From positions 2,191-53,000 of the forward strand of contig MFDD01000006.1 in the NCBI GenBank assembly GCA_001776775.1: a DNA stretch of 50,810 nt. Direction: 5' to 3'. Position numbers and translations under genes: made by a program. This DNA comes from Candidatus Daviesbacteria bacterium RIFCSPHIGHO2_02_FULL_43_12. GTDB lineage: Bacteria; Patescibacteriota; Microgenomatia; Daviesbacterales; UBA10151. This document shows, one piece after another, positions 6,996 through 13,444 of this stretch (positions are counted from its first letter, which is position 1; each line of letters starts with the position of its first letter). The notes beneath the pieces are model-generated. The model made no database searches, was not told the DNA's origin, and saw only the letters and a list, made by a program, of their open reading frames with translations.

Positions 6996-7526
6996 ATGCC
7001 TAAAACACGCGCGCAAAAAGAAGATACAGTCAAAACCCTAACCGATCAGCTCTCCAGAGCTAAATCGGTGGTTTTTGCTAACTACCAAGGTCTGACCATG
7101 TCTCAGCTCTCTGTTTTGCGCTCTGAACTCCGCACTCAAAACGCTACCTTTAATATCACTAAGAACAATCTGCTTAAAATTGCTTTGAAAGGTGCTCATC
7201 TCCCAGAAACAGACGCAGGATCGATCACTGGTCCTATCGCTACCCTCCTGACCTTTGAAGACGAAATTACTCCTATCAAAGCCCTGACCAAAGCTATTAA
7301 AGATAACGGTATCGGTGAGATTAAGGGAGGTTTGCTTGACGGTGAATTTATGACTGCTTCAAAAGTAGTTCAACTCTCTACTCTTCCTAGCAAAGATCAG
7401 CTACGCGCTCAGGTAGTAGGTGCACTCGGATCTCCCTTGTATGGTATTGTCGGTGTGCTGCAGGCTAATTTACGCAATCTGGTTTATGCTCTGGATCAAA
7501 TCCGAATATCGAGAGGAGGTGAGTAA
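6996..7526 (+). CDS. rplJ: 50S ribosomal protein L10
   Basis: 176 aa, full length. N-terminal MPKTRAQKEDTVKTLTDQLS, the conserved VFANYQGLTMSQLSVLRSEL and the TKNNLLKIAL segment identify L10; the C-terminal helix (about 145-172) holds L7/L12 dimers. L10 forms the base of the ribosomal stalk and usually represses its own mRNA leader. Here the start codon follows immediately after a terminator-like hairpin that also carries the Shine-Dalgarno. rplL follows after a 103-nt repeat-filled gap. Confidence 0.95.
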   Translation: MPKTRAQKEDTVKTLTDQLSRAKSVVFANYQGLTMSQLSVLRSELRTQNATFNITKNNLLKIALKGAHLPETDAGSITGPIATLLTFEDEITPIKALTKAIKDNGIGEIKGGLLDGEFMTASKVVQLSTLPSKDQLRAQVVGALGSPLYGIVGVLQANLRNLVYALDQIRISRGGE

Positions 7527-7531
7527 ATAGT

Positions 7532-7628
7532 TAATAGTACGTTCGCTACGCTCACTTTTGGTTCGTAGTTCATAGTAGAACTACCACGAACCACGAACTA
7601 CAAGCGTAAGCGTACTATGAACCAACAC
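7532..7628. repeat. Heptamer repeat forming a long imperfect inverted repeat
   Basis: Between rplJ and rplL. Units of the gttcata/gttcgta type run in one orientation on the left and in the other on the right. The arms ttcgtagttcatagtag and ctaccacgaaccacgaa pair with wobbles; the outer agtacg and cgtact arms also pair. Confidence 0.7.
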
Positions 7629-7629
7629 T

Positions 7630-8139
7630 ATGACTGACGAAAATACAAATACTGAAGAAGTAAAAGAAGAAGCTAAAGTTGAAGAAGCTCCTGCCTCGTC
7701 TGACGCGAGTCAAGACGGGCCTAAAGAGGAGAAAAAAGCTTCCAAAGAAGTTTCCAAAGGGCTGTCTGACATCATCGAGAAAATCGAAAAACTATCTGTT
7801 TTAGAGCTCGCTGATTTAGTACATGCATTAGAAGACAAATTTGGTGTTACCGCTGCCGCCCCTATGGCTGTAGCTGGTGCGACAAGTGGTGCACCGACTG
7901 GTGACGCCACCCCAGCTGAAGAACAGACATCATTTGATGTTATTTTAACTAGTGCCGGAGCCAATAAGATCGGGGCTATTAAAGCAGTTCGAGAAATCGT
8001 TCCAACTTTAGGCTTAAAAGAAGCTAAAGATTTGGTTGAAGCTGCTCCAAAACCTGTCTTAGAAGGCGTCAAGAAGGAAGCTGCCGAAGAGGCTAAGGCC
8101 AAACTGACAGCTGCAGGCGCTACTGTGGAACTGAAGTAA
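7630..8139 (+). CDS. rplL: 50S ribosomal protein L7/L12 with acidic N-terminal tail
   Basis: 169 aa against about 120-130 usual. From about residue 42, [20 protein letters not shown] is the dimerisation domain; an Ala/Gly/Thr-rich hinge follows, then the C-terminal domain [20 protein letters not shown] with [20 protein letters not shown], which contacts translation factors. Residues 1-41 are an extra Glu/Lys/Ser-rich, mostly acidic tail beginning MTDENTN, like the NusG tail. A strong terminator follows. Confidence 0.95.
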   Translation: MTDENTNTEEVKEEAKVEEAPASSDASQDGPKEEKKASKEVSKGLSDIIEKIEKLSVLELADLVHALEDKFGVTAAAPMAVAGATSGAPTGDATPAEEQTSFDVILTSAGANKIGAIKAVREIVPTLGLKEAKDLVEAAPKPVLEGVKKEAAEEAKAKLTAAGATVELK

Positions 8140-8160
8140 TTTTCAGTGCAATCTCTATAA

Positions 8161-8201
8161 AGAGGGCTAACCAAGTCAATTCCGGTTAGCTCTCTTTTTT
8201 T
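8161..8201 (+). terminator. Intrinsic terminator of rplJ-rplL
   Basis: A 12-bp stem (8161-8172 with 8184-8195, one G-T wobble) with an 11-nt loop, then a run of T to 8201. This is the clearest simple terminator in the window. Confidence 0.88.
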
Positions 8202-8281
8202 GTGGTTGAATTAAAAAAACTTAAGCCTGTAGTTAAAATACTTCTTGTCCTATAATTAATTATTTGTTTGTAGCTGAGTCA

Positions 8282-9688
8282 TTAAGCAGTGGCTAGCCGT
8301 AGCATAGGCATAGCTACAGTACTTTGGGATTCTAACTGAGCGCTTTGAGGGTAATAATAAGCTAATTCTAAGATCCGGTGTAGGTTTGTATCCAAAGCTG
8401 ATTCATCATCCATATCCATAGCCAGCACTTCTCTTTTTCGGGCCCTGGCTAGCTCAATGGTCGTCGTAAAACCTGGTCGAAGCTCTTTCTCTAGCTCCGA
8501 CCTTAGCTTATCGGTTAAATAATTAAGCCCATCTGGGGCAATCTCTTCTATTGTCTCACCCTGATCATTAGTACGGGAGATACGCATTTCCGCTGGCACT
8601 GCATCAAGAGTCGCCATATCTTGAGTGACAACTAACTTTTGAAGATCAGGCACTACCGGGACTATTTCTCCAGCAGCATTTTTGGTTTTAGTTGCCCCTT
8701 CATGAATACAATCTCCGCCAAGAACTGCTACCTCCCGTCCAATATGCCACCCCACCTGATCGCCTATATCTGACCACTCAGATTCTGGCTTACCTTTATC
8801 CTTAAGATTACCAATCCACCCACCGAGAGTCTTGACAATAAATTGCTTATCTTTGGTGCTTAAGTTTTTAAATCCTTCAGGATTTGTGACCTGACCTGTT
8901 CGCCGATCAACCCCAAGTGCCCTCTTAATTTTTCTATTCATCTGCCACTTAAGCTCCCTGACCTCGTACATCCCGGTTCGAAGCGCTTCTGGTGGTGCGG
9001 TAGCCGGAACGAGCATGTCGGACATCGCTCCGTAAATCACCTCTAGGGGTTCTCCCGATTGGGTGTTTTGAGCTAGGGTAAAGCCATTAAAAGCTCCTGG
9101 TTCGGTCGCAGCAATAGTTCGATGGATGATTTGGTCGTCATCTGGGCCTACCACAGAACTACTTCCTCCGTTGACAACCTGCAGGTCATATTGATGCACT
9201 TTAGCAATTGTGCTGGTCGCGCTATCTCCTTCATTTTTGCCTTCCCCCATTCCTCTCAGTCTTTGTCTCTCGATTTCAATCGCTTCATTTGCCTGTTCAT
9301 CGGCTGTGGGAGTGCGCGGAACCCAATTTTCCATAATCACCTTGTTATCTTTGACTACTGCATCATGTCCCGACATCGCGATTTTTGACCTACTTACTGC
9401 TCGGCGAAGACGAGGTTTAATTCCTTTCGGGCTGATTACCCGTATTGTGATCCCCCACAATTTCTCTAAGTCTTTCAAGACTTGATCGGTATGGCGACGT
9501 TGATGCATATCTTTGGGGTCAGGACTTTCGGGTCCATGCTCACGGCCAATCTCAGCTAGATTATCGGCAACTACATGACCAGCAATTTCCGTTTCGAAAG
9601 TTAGGGCTTTAGTTTCTGAACTGTTCATTTTTGATCTGATTGCTTCCGATATAGCTGCAGAAGGCGGATTAGTCAACGTAGATTCCAT
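8282..9688 (-). CDS. Orphan 468-aa protein, possibly HD-domain-like
   Basis: Not recognised with confidence. There is no signal peptide or membrane span. The N-terminal third has spaced His/Asp residues in an order reminiscent of HD-type phosphohydrolases: GHVVADNLAEIG, MHQRRHTDQVL, then MSGHDAVV, and later an Ala/Glu helix and HRTIAATE. The expected contiguous HD doublet is weak, so this may be a diverged or false match. I use the ATG at 9688; a TTG six codons earlier would overlap the -10 box (TATATA, 6 nt before the ATG). It diverges from the small HTH gene. Confidence 0.6.
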   Translation of the reverse strand: MESTLTNPPSAAISEAIRSKMNSSETKALTFETEIAGHVVADNLAEIGREHGPESPDPKDMHQRRHTDQVLKDLEKLWGITIRVISPKGIKPRLRRAVSRSKIAMSGHDAVVKDNKVIMENWVPRTPTADEQANEAIEIERQRLRGMGEGKNEGDSATSTIAKVHQYDLQVVNGGSSSVVGPDDDQIIHRTIAATEPGAFNGFTLAQNTQSGEPLEVIYGAMSDMLVPATAPPEALRTGMYEVRELKWQMNRKIKRALGVDRRTGQVTNPEGFKNLSTKDKQFIVKTLGGWIGNLKDKGKPESEWSDIGDQVGWHIGREVAVLGGDCIHEGATKTKNAAGEIVPVVPDLQKLVVTQDMATLDAVPAEMRISRTNDQGETIEEIAPDGLNYLTDKLRSELEKELRPGFTTTIELARARKREVLAMDMDDESALDTNLHRILELAYYYPQSAQLESQSTVAMPMLRLATA

Positions 9689-9716
9689 ATACTTTATATA
9701 ATCCAATGTTTACCAT

Positions 9717-9731
9717 TTAGTTGTCAACTAA
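9717..9731. repeat. 15-nt palindrome between divergent genes
   Basis: TTAGTTGTCAACTAA is a perfect odd-centred palindrome about 30 nt upstream of the orphan gene start and next to its TTGACA element on the minus strand. It is a candidate operator. Confidence 0.45.
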
Positions 9732-9749
9732 TTTTTGTCTTTTGATCTA

Positions 9750-9779
9750 TTGACACTATTTTGACCCTTATGATATACA
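9750..9779 (+). promoter_or_regulatory. Promoter of small HTH gene
   Basis: Perfect TTGACA (9750-9755), 18-nt spacer, TATACA (9774-9779) with a TGA extension. The start near 9786 lies inside the left arm of the 11-bp inverted repeat. Confidence 0.7.
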
Positions 9780-9782
9780 TAG

Positions 9783-9830
9783 TTACATACAAACTGTATA
9801 AAGATACGTTTTCTATCACTTTGTATGTAA
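9783..9830. promoter_or_regulatory. Inverted-repeat operator candidate
   Basis: TTACATACAAA (9783-9793) and TTTGTATGTAA (9820-9830) are exact inverted copies separated by 26 nt. The left arm covers the predicted start point and the right arm ends 6 nt before the HTH start codon. This layout suits autorepression. Confidence 0.6.
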
Positions 9831-9836
9831 ATCTAT

Positions 9837-10049
9837 ATGACAACTACCAAAGTTTCACTCGATAATCTCCCTGACCTACTGACCGTTAAAGAAGTCGCTG
9901 AGGTCCTCAGAGTGTCTCCTCTGACTATCAAAAGATGGGGTAAAAGGGGCAAACTTCCCGCTATTCGGATCAACTCGAGGGGAGACAGACGCTACAAAAA
10001 GGAAGCCGTTTTATGGCTCCTGGGAATTACTCAAAAGACTTCAGTTTAA
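9837..10049 (+). CDS. Small MerR/excisionase-like HTH protein
   Basis: 70 aa made almost wholly of one winged helix-turn-helix of the HTH_17/excisionase type: LLTVKEVAEVLRVSPLTIKR, then WGKRGKLPAI, and a wing with RGDRRYKKEAV. Such proteins bind DNA as excision factors or small regulators. No integrase, recombinase or phage gene lies near, so a regulatory role is more likely than excision. A good promoter and an 11-bp inverted repeat across the start point suggest it controls itself. Confidence 0.8.
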   Translation: MTTTKVSLDNLPDLLTVKEVAEVLRVSPLTIKRWGKRGKLPAIRINSRGDRRYKKEAVLWLLGITQKTSV

Positions 10050-10078
10050 AGATAGTTCTCACTTCATTGAAACGATAA

Positions 10079-10807
10079 TCAGAATTCTTTAGAGATATCC
10101 GCAACAAGACCGCAGTGGTCACTCACCCCGGATACTACCCTAACATCTGAGACCTTAACTCCAGGTGTGGTGAAAATCCCATCAACTACTAGCTGCAGAT
10201 CACCTTTTAGGTGCAGCTCACCATCGATGGTGGTAGTAACTTCGGCCGGTATATTATCCTGATAAAGATCGACTATCTCTGTCCAAACTGGACGGCCGCG
10301 GGGAGCATTAAAATCGCCACATAGTATAAATTCTGGGAATTTGGTCAGAATACCAAATAACTCGTGCAGGTCGCTTAGCTGACGGTCATTAGGCCAACCA
10401 TTAGGAGTCCAGGTAAAGTGGGTGTTTAGTATGGTAAACTGCCTACCTTCTTTGGTTACCTTAATCCAGCCGACTACTTTGGATACCTCACCAGGAGTAT
10501 TTTGATCATAGGGAGGAACCTTGACCAAAGGATCAGTCAGTCCATAATAATTCTCCCCCATATCTTCGAAAGGCAGACGAGACAACAGAGCGATGCCCCA
10601 ATTGTCTTGACCCTTCTTGGCATAAGATTTTTGGCACATTGGATAAAACTTAAAATTACCTGCTGTAGCCTCTTGCAGTTTGGCGAGGTCAGACTCGAAT
10701 ACTTCTTGCAGTAAGACAACATCGGCAGATTCCTGCTTTAAAAAGGATACAACTTTATCCAGATGCCTACTTCCTTCAATATTGACACAAACCAGTTTAA
10801 GAGCCAT
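10079..10807 (-). CDS. Endonuclease/exonuclease/phosphatase (EEP) family protein
   Basis: 242 aa, cytoplasmic. Metal-binding and catalytic motifs of the EEP fold are all present: LVCVNIEG near the start (Asn), LLQEV (Glu), LNTHFTW (His), CGDFNAP (Asp and Asn), and SDHCGLVADI near the end (Asp-His). The family includes DNA repair nucleases, sphingomyelinase-like and phosphoinositide phosphatases; the substrate cannot be read from this sequence. It lies convergent to the HTH gene, with a 29-nt gap. Confidence 0.85.
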   Translation of the reverse strand: MALKLVCVNIEGSRHLDKVVSFLKQESADVVLLQEVFESDLAKLQEATAGNFKFYPMCQKSYAKKGQDNWGIALLSRLPFEDMGENYYGLTDPLVKVPPYDQNTPGEVSKVVGWIKVTKEGRQFTILNTHFTWTPNGWPNDRQLSDLHELFGILTKFPEFILCGDFNAPRGRPVWTEIVDLYQDNIPAEVTTTIDGELHLKGDLQLVVDGIFTTPGVKVSDVRVVSGVSDHCGLVADISKEF

Positions 10808-10905
10808 TTTAAAAGTATATCACAAGAGTATCACGCAGGCATTAGCCACGAATCGCGCAATGTCAAGCTCTGAAATAATTCAATTCTTTACTTAACTTTT
10901 GAAAG

Positions 10906-10914
10906 TGCTATATT
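10906..10914 (+). promoter_or_regulatory. Extended -10, leaderless start
   Basis: TGC-TATATT ends 6 nt before the ATG at 10921, the same layout as at 2900, 3282 and 28727. Confidence 0.65.
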
Positions 10915-10920
10915 AAAACA

Positions 10921-11172
10921 ATGTTAGATAAAAATGATTTAAACCAGATTAAAGGACTTCTGGAGCAACAAACCGAGAACTTTGACCAAAAGTTAGAGAA
11001 ACAATCTGCCTCAATAGACAAGCAATTTAAGTCAATGAAGCAGGAGATTCTAAGAGCCATAAGAAAGAGCGAGAATGCGATTATCGCCTATTTCGATGAT
11101 GCTTATTTTGAGTTGAGAAAAAGGGTAGAAAGAATCGAAGAGTATTTAAAATTGCCTCCTCTAACTGGTTAG
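10921..11172 (+). CDS. Small coiled-coil protein
   Basis: 83 aa, highly charged. Residues about 5-75 have heptad spacing of Leu/Ile/Phe (LNQIKGLLEQQTENF through LRKRVERIEEYLKL), predicting a continuous coiled coil. There is no signal peptide. It has its own extended -10 with a leaderless start. Its 3' end overlaps the convergent WecG-type gene by 12 nt. It is similar in style to short coiled-coil proteins common in CPR genomes; function unknown. Confidence 0.7.
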   Translation: MLDKNDLNQIKGLLEQQTENFDQKLEKQSASIDKQFKSMKQEILRAIRKSENAIIAYFDDAYFELRKRVERIEEYLKLPPLTG

Positions 11173-11871
11173 TACCGACAAAACAAACTTCAGCAAACTT
11201 AGCTGCCGTTTGATCCTCCAGGGCTGAACCATTAATCTAAACAACCACTCTAAACCTATCTTCCTCATCCACAGAGGAGCCCGGGGCACGATTCCAGCAA
11301 TATAATCAAATGCTCCACCCACCCCCATAAAAACTTTAGCCTGAACGCTCTGCAGATGCCGAACAATCCACTTTTCCTGCTTAATATGCCCCAAAGCCAC
11401 AAACAGGATATCTGTCTGGGGAAGCTTACTTAAATCTTGAGTCGTTACCCCGGAATATAATACCTCTCCTCCATTCTCGGAAAAACTTATCTTTAAACCT
11501 GGGAAGCGGGCTTGTAACACTTCAGCGCACTTCTTAGCGACCCTGTCTTGCCCTCCCAAAAACCCAACCAACCAGCCGCTTTGGGCTGCCTGGCGACAGA
11601 GCTGTTCCATAAAGTCCACTCCTGGAACAATATTCTGTACACCTCCCAACCTTAAACCAACCCCATCGGGAATACTCAAGTCAGCTTTATTTAAAATCTC
11701 CCTAAATTCCGGGTCTTTTTGAGCAGACATCACGAACTCGGGGTTGGGAGTGACAACGTATCGCTTGTCGCTTGTCGCTTGTCGCTTGTCGGCTAGCCAG
11801 GAGGAGACAAGCTCTAAAGCCTCCGGCATAGACAGATCGTCAATTTTTACTCCCAGAACTGTTTTTATCAT
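11161..11871 (-). CDS. WecG/TagA/CpsF family glycosyltransferase
   Basis: 236 aa, the full family length. The GT26 signatures are present: VTPNPEFVMSAQKDPEF and the catalytic-region DLSIPDGVGLRLGG, then GFLGGQDRVA and a C-terminal GGAFDYIAGIVPRAP with WLFRL. Relatives transfer N-acetylmannosamine-type sugars to polyprenyl-linked GlcNAc in cell-surface glycan synthesis. Residues about 27-36 (DKRQATSDKR) are encoded by four perfect copies of a heptamer at 11761-11788, an insertion with no counterpart in the family. It lies downstream of and co-directional with GT4. Confidence 0.88.
   Translation of the reverse strand: MIKTVLGVKIDDLSMPEALELVSSWLADKRQATSDKRYVVTPNPEFVMSAQKDPEFREILNKADLSIPDGVGLRLGGVQNIVPGVDFMEQLCRQAAQSGWLVGFLGGQDRVAKKCAEVLQARFPGLKISFSENGGEVLYSGVTTQDLSKLPQTDILFVALGHIKQEKWIVRHLQSVQAKVFMGVGGAFDYIAGIVPRAPLWMRKIGLEWLFRLMVQPWRIKRQLSLLKFVLSVLTS
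11761..11792. repeat. Perfect heptamer tandem repeat inside wecG-type gene
   Basis: Four exact copies of tcgcttg plus a partial fifth, inside the coding frame. Confidence 0.9.
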
Positions 11872-11877
11872 GTAGTT

Positions 11878-11901
11878 ACTTAATACTTAATACTTAATAC
11901 T
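11878..11901. repeat. Heptamer repeat at 3' end of GT4 gene
   Basis: Three exact copies of acttaat plus act. They span the stop codon of the GT4 gene and the gap to the next gene. Confidence 0.8.
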
Positions 11902-13056
11902 TTCTAATACATTAAGTGTTTCCCTGGCTGCTTTTTCCCAACTAAACTTTTTTAGCTGCTCATGACCCTCTTTTATTAACTTCACTCTGAATTCTACATT
12001 CTGCATTCTCATCATACCCTCCAGAATACTCTCTAAGCTATATGGATCAACTAAAATAGCCGCGTTTCCGGCAACTTCTGGCATTGAAGAGATATTCGAA
12101 GTTAACACCGGGCAGTTACTCCCAAAGGCCTCCAGAATTGGCAGTCCAAACCCTTCAAAAAGAGACGGAAATGCCAAGGCTAAGGCATTTTCTAAAAGGA
12201 TTTTTTTCTCTTCGTCAGTAATAAATCCTGTAAATAAAACTCTATCAGAAATCCCCATGGCTTGAGGCTGATGGTAGATCTTAGCTGACTGCCAACCTTT
12301 GTTACCAGCAAGAACAAGTTTTAAAGAGTCGTCAGTCTCCAGACTCCAGTTTTCAGACTTTTTTGCTTTTTCTCTGATAGCTGATAGCTGATGACTGAAA
12401 GCTTCGATTAATCTCTCCAAATTCTTACGGGGTTGGATGGTACCTATAAATAAGAAATATTTTTGTCTTTCAAGTCCAAATTTTTGCATAACTCCCTCCT
12501 CCTTGTCACTTGTCTCTTGGTACTTGTCTCTAGTCGGTCCACCTTCATAGATTACCGTCACTTTTTTTGGGTCGATCCCAACTCTATCTACGAGATCCTG
12601 CTTTGTGGCCTGGGACACAGCGATCAAATGAGTTGCCGATTTAAGCTGCAGCTTAGTAATCGCTTTGAGGTAGAGGGCTTGTTTAAGTTGATGCAAACTT
12701 GGCAAGTACTCCGCTCCCAGATCGTGGATTGTCATCACAGTCTTTAACCCTGGTTTACGAAATAGAGGCAGGGTGTGGGAAGGGACAAACAGTAGATCCA
12801 GATTGTCAGTAAAGGTGTGTATCGCCAAGCCAACCTGAGTCCATAACCGAGGAAAATTAATTAATTTAAACTTAAAATTCTTTGGCCAATCTGATCTGTG
12901 AACTGTGAGCTGTGAACTGCGAACCGGCCTTAGATAGACGATATAAGTATTCTTTTTGTCAATCTCTGCTAAATGTTTTAGTAACTGATATGAATATTCC
13001 TCTGTCCCTGTCCGCCTTTCGATAAAAGCTCTTGACCCATCAATACCAATAACCAT
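11887..13056 (-). CDS. GT4-family glycosyltransferase
   Basis: 389 aa, GT-B fold. The C-terminal nucleotide-sugar site is typical: FIGTIQPRKNLERLIEAF and FPSLFEGFGLPILEAFGSNC, with the two Glu of the E-x7-E motif, then SSMPEVAGNAA. The N-terminal acceptor domain has VMTIHDLGAEYLPSLH. It probably adds a hexose to a lipid-linked glycan in the cytoplasm. At least four heptamer-repeat islands are read in frame as extra loops: VRSSQLTVHRSD, DKYQETSDKEE, SHQLSAIREKAKKSE and RMQNVEFRVKL. Despite these, all core motifs are intact. Confidence 0.9.
   Translation of the reverse strand: MVIGIDGSRAFIERRTGTEEYSYQLLKHLAEIDKKNTYIVYLRPVRSSQLTVHRSDWPKNFKFKLINFPRLWTQVGLAIHTFTDNLDLLFVPSHTLPLFRKPGLKTVMTIHDLGAEYLPSLHQLKQALYLKAITKLQLKSATHLIAVSQATKQDLVDRVGIDPKKVTVIYEGGPTRDKYQETSDKEEGVMQKFGLERQKYFLFIGTIQPRKNLERLIEAFSHQLSAIREKAKKSENWSLETDDSLKLVLAGNKGWQSAKIYHQPQAMGISDRVLFTGFITDEEKKILLENALALAFPSLFEGFGLPILEAFGSNCPVLTSNISSMPEVAGNAAILVDPYSLESILEGMMRMQNVEFRVKLIKEGHEQLKKFSWEKAARETLNVLESIKY
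11984..12012. repeat. Heptamer repeat inside GT4 gene (tctacat/tctgcat)
   Basis: The same tctgcat family as in the T-box leader at 50024-50061, here read as RMQNVEFRVK. Confidence 0.8.
12331..12402. repeat. Heptamer repeat inside GT4 gene (gtcgtca/tgatagc)
   Basis: Degenerate gtcgtca, ctccaga and tgatagc units on both sides of a short T-rich core. The same families recur at 14182-14250 and 44407-44470. Confidence 0.75.
12504..12537. repeat. Heptamer repeat inside GT4 gene (cttgtct)
   Basis: cttgtca, cttgtct, cttggta, cttgtct in tandem, in frame. Confidence 0.85.
12896..12923. repeat. Heptamer repeat inside GT4 gene (ctgtgaa)
   Basis: ctgtgaa, ctgtgag, ctgtgaa, ctgcgaa in tandem, in frame. 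Confidence 0.85.
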
Positions 13057-13444
13057 AGCTATATGTTACTAGTTCCCAGTGACTAGTGACAAGTTTGGCT
13101 ATTTTCGTAAAAAATTCCTTTTCCATTTTTAGCTTGTATTTTTAAGGGTTAAATGATCATTTTCCAGATCACTTTTTTGAGTAAAAAAGATAACCTAAAT
13201 TGACAAATTATCACCAAATTTTGACCCTTCAAAAACTTCCTAGATTTTGAGCTTGTAAACTGAGAAATTGCCTCTTGACGGATCTGCAGACTTTTGTCAT
13301 GATAAATTTAAGGAAGAAATTCCTAGGAATTAGGTTCACAAGTTGGGGGTTTTATCTATTTAAATCGAATTTATCCCACCCTAAACTTCTAACTAAATCC
13401 TAGGCTTTCAACTGCCCGCTATCTGGAAAAGATAGTAAAAATAC
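13057..13444. other. 388-nt intergenic region upstream of giant gene
   Basis: No gene seen. It holds a short heptamer-like stretch (13069-13095), an AT-rich segment, a possible TTGACG -35 (13275-13280), a perfect 14-nt palindrome AATTCCTAGGAATT (13318-13331), a second CCTAGG near 13400, and a GATAGT hexamer (13431-13436) 8 nt before the giant gene's ATG. The palindrome is a candidate operator. Confidence 0.5.

Noticed and set aside
9837-10049. Excisionase of a mobile element
   Set aside because: No integrase, attachment repeats or element boundaries are visible around it.
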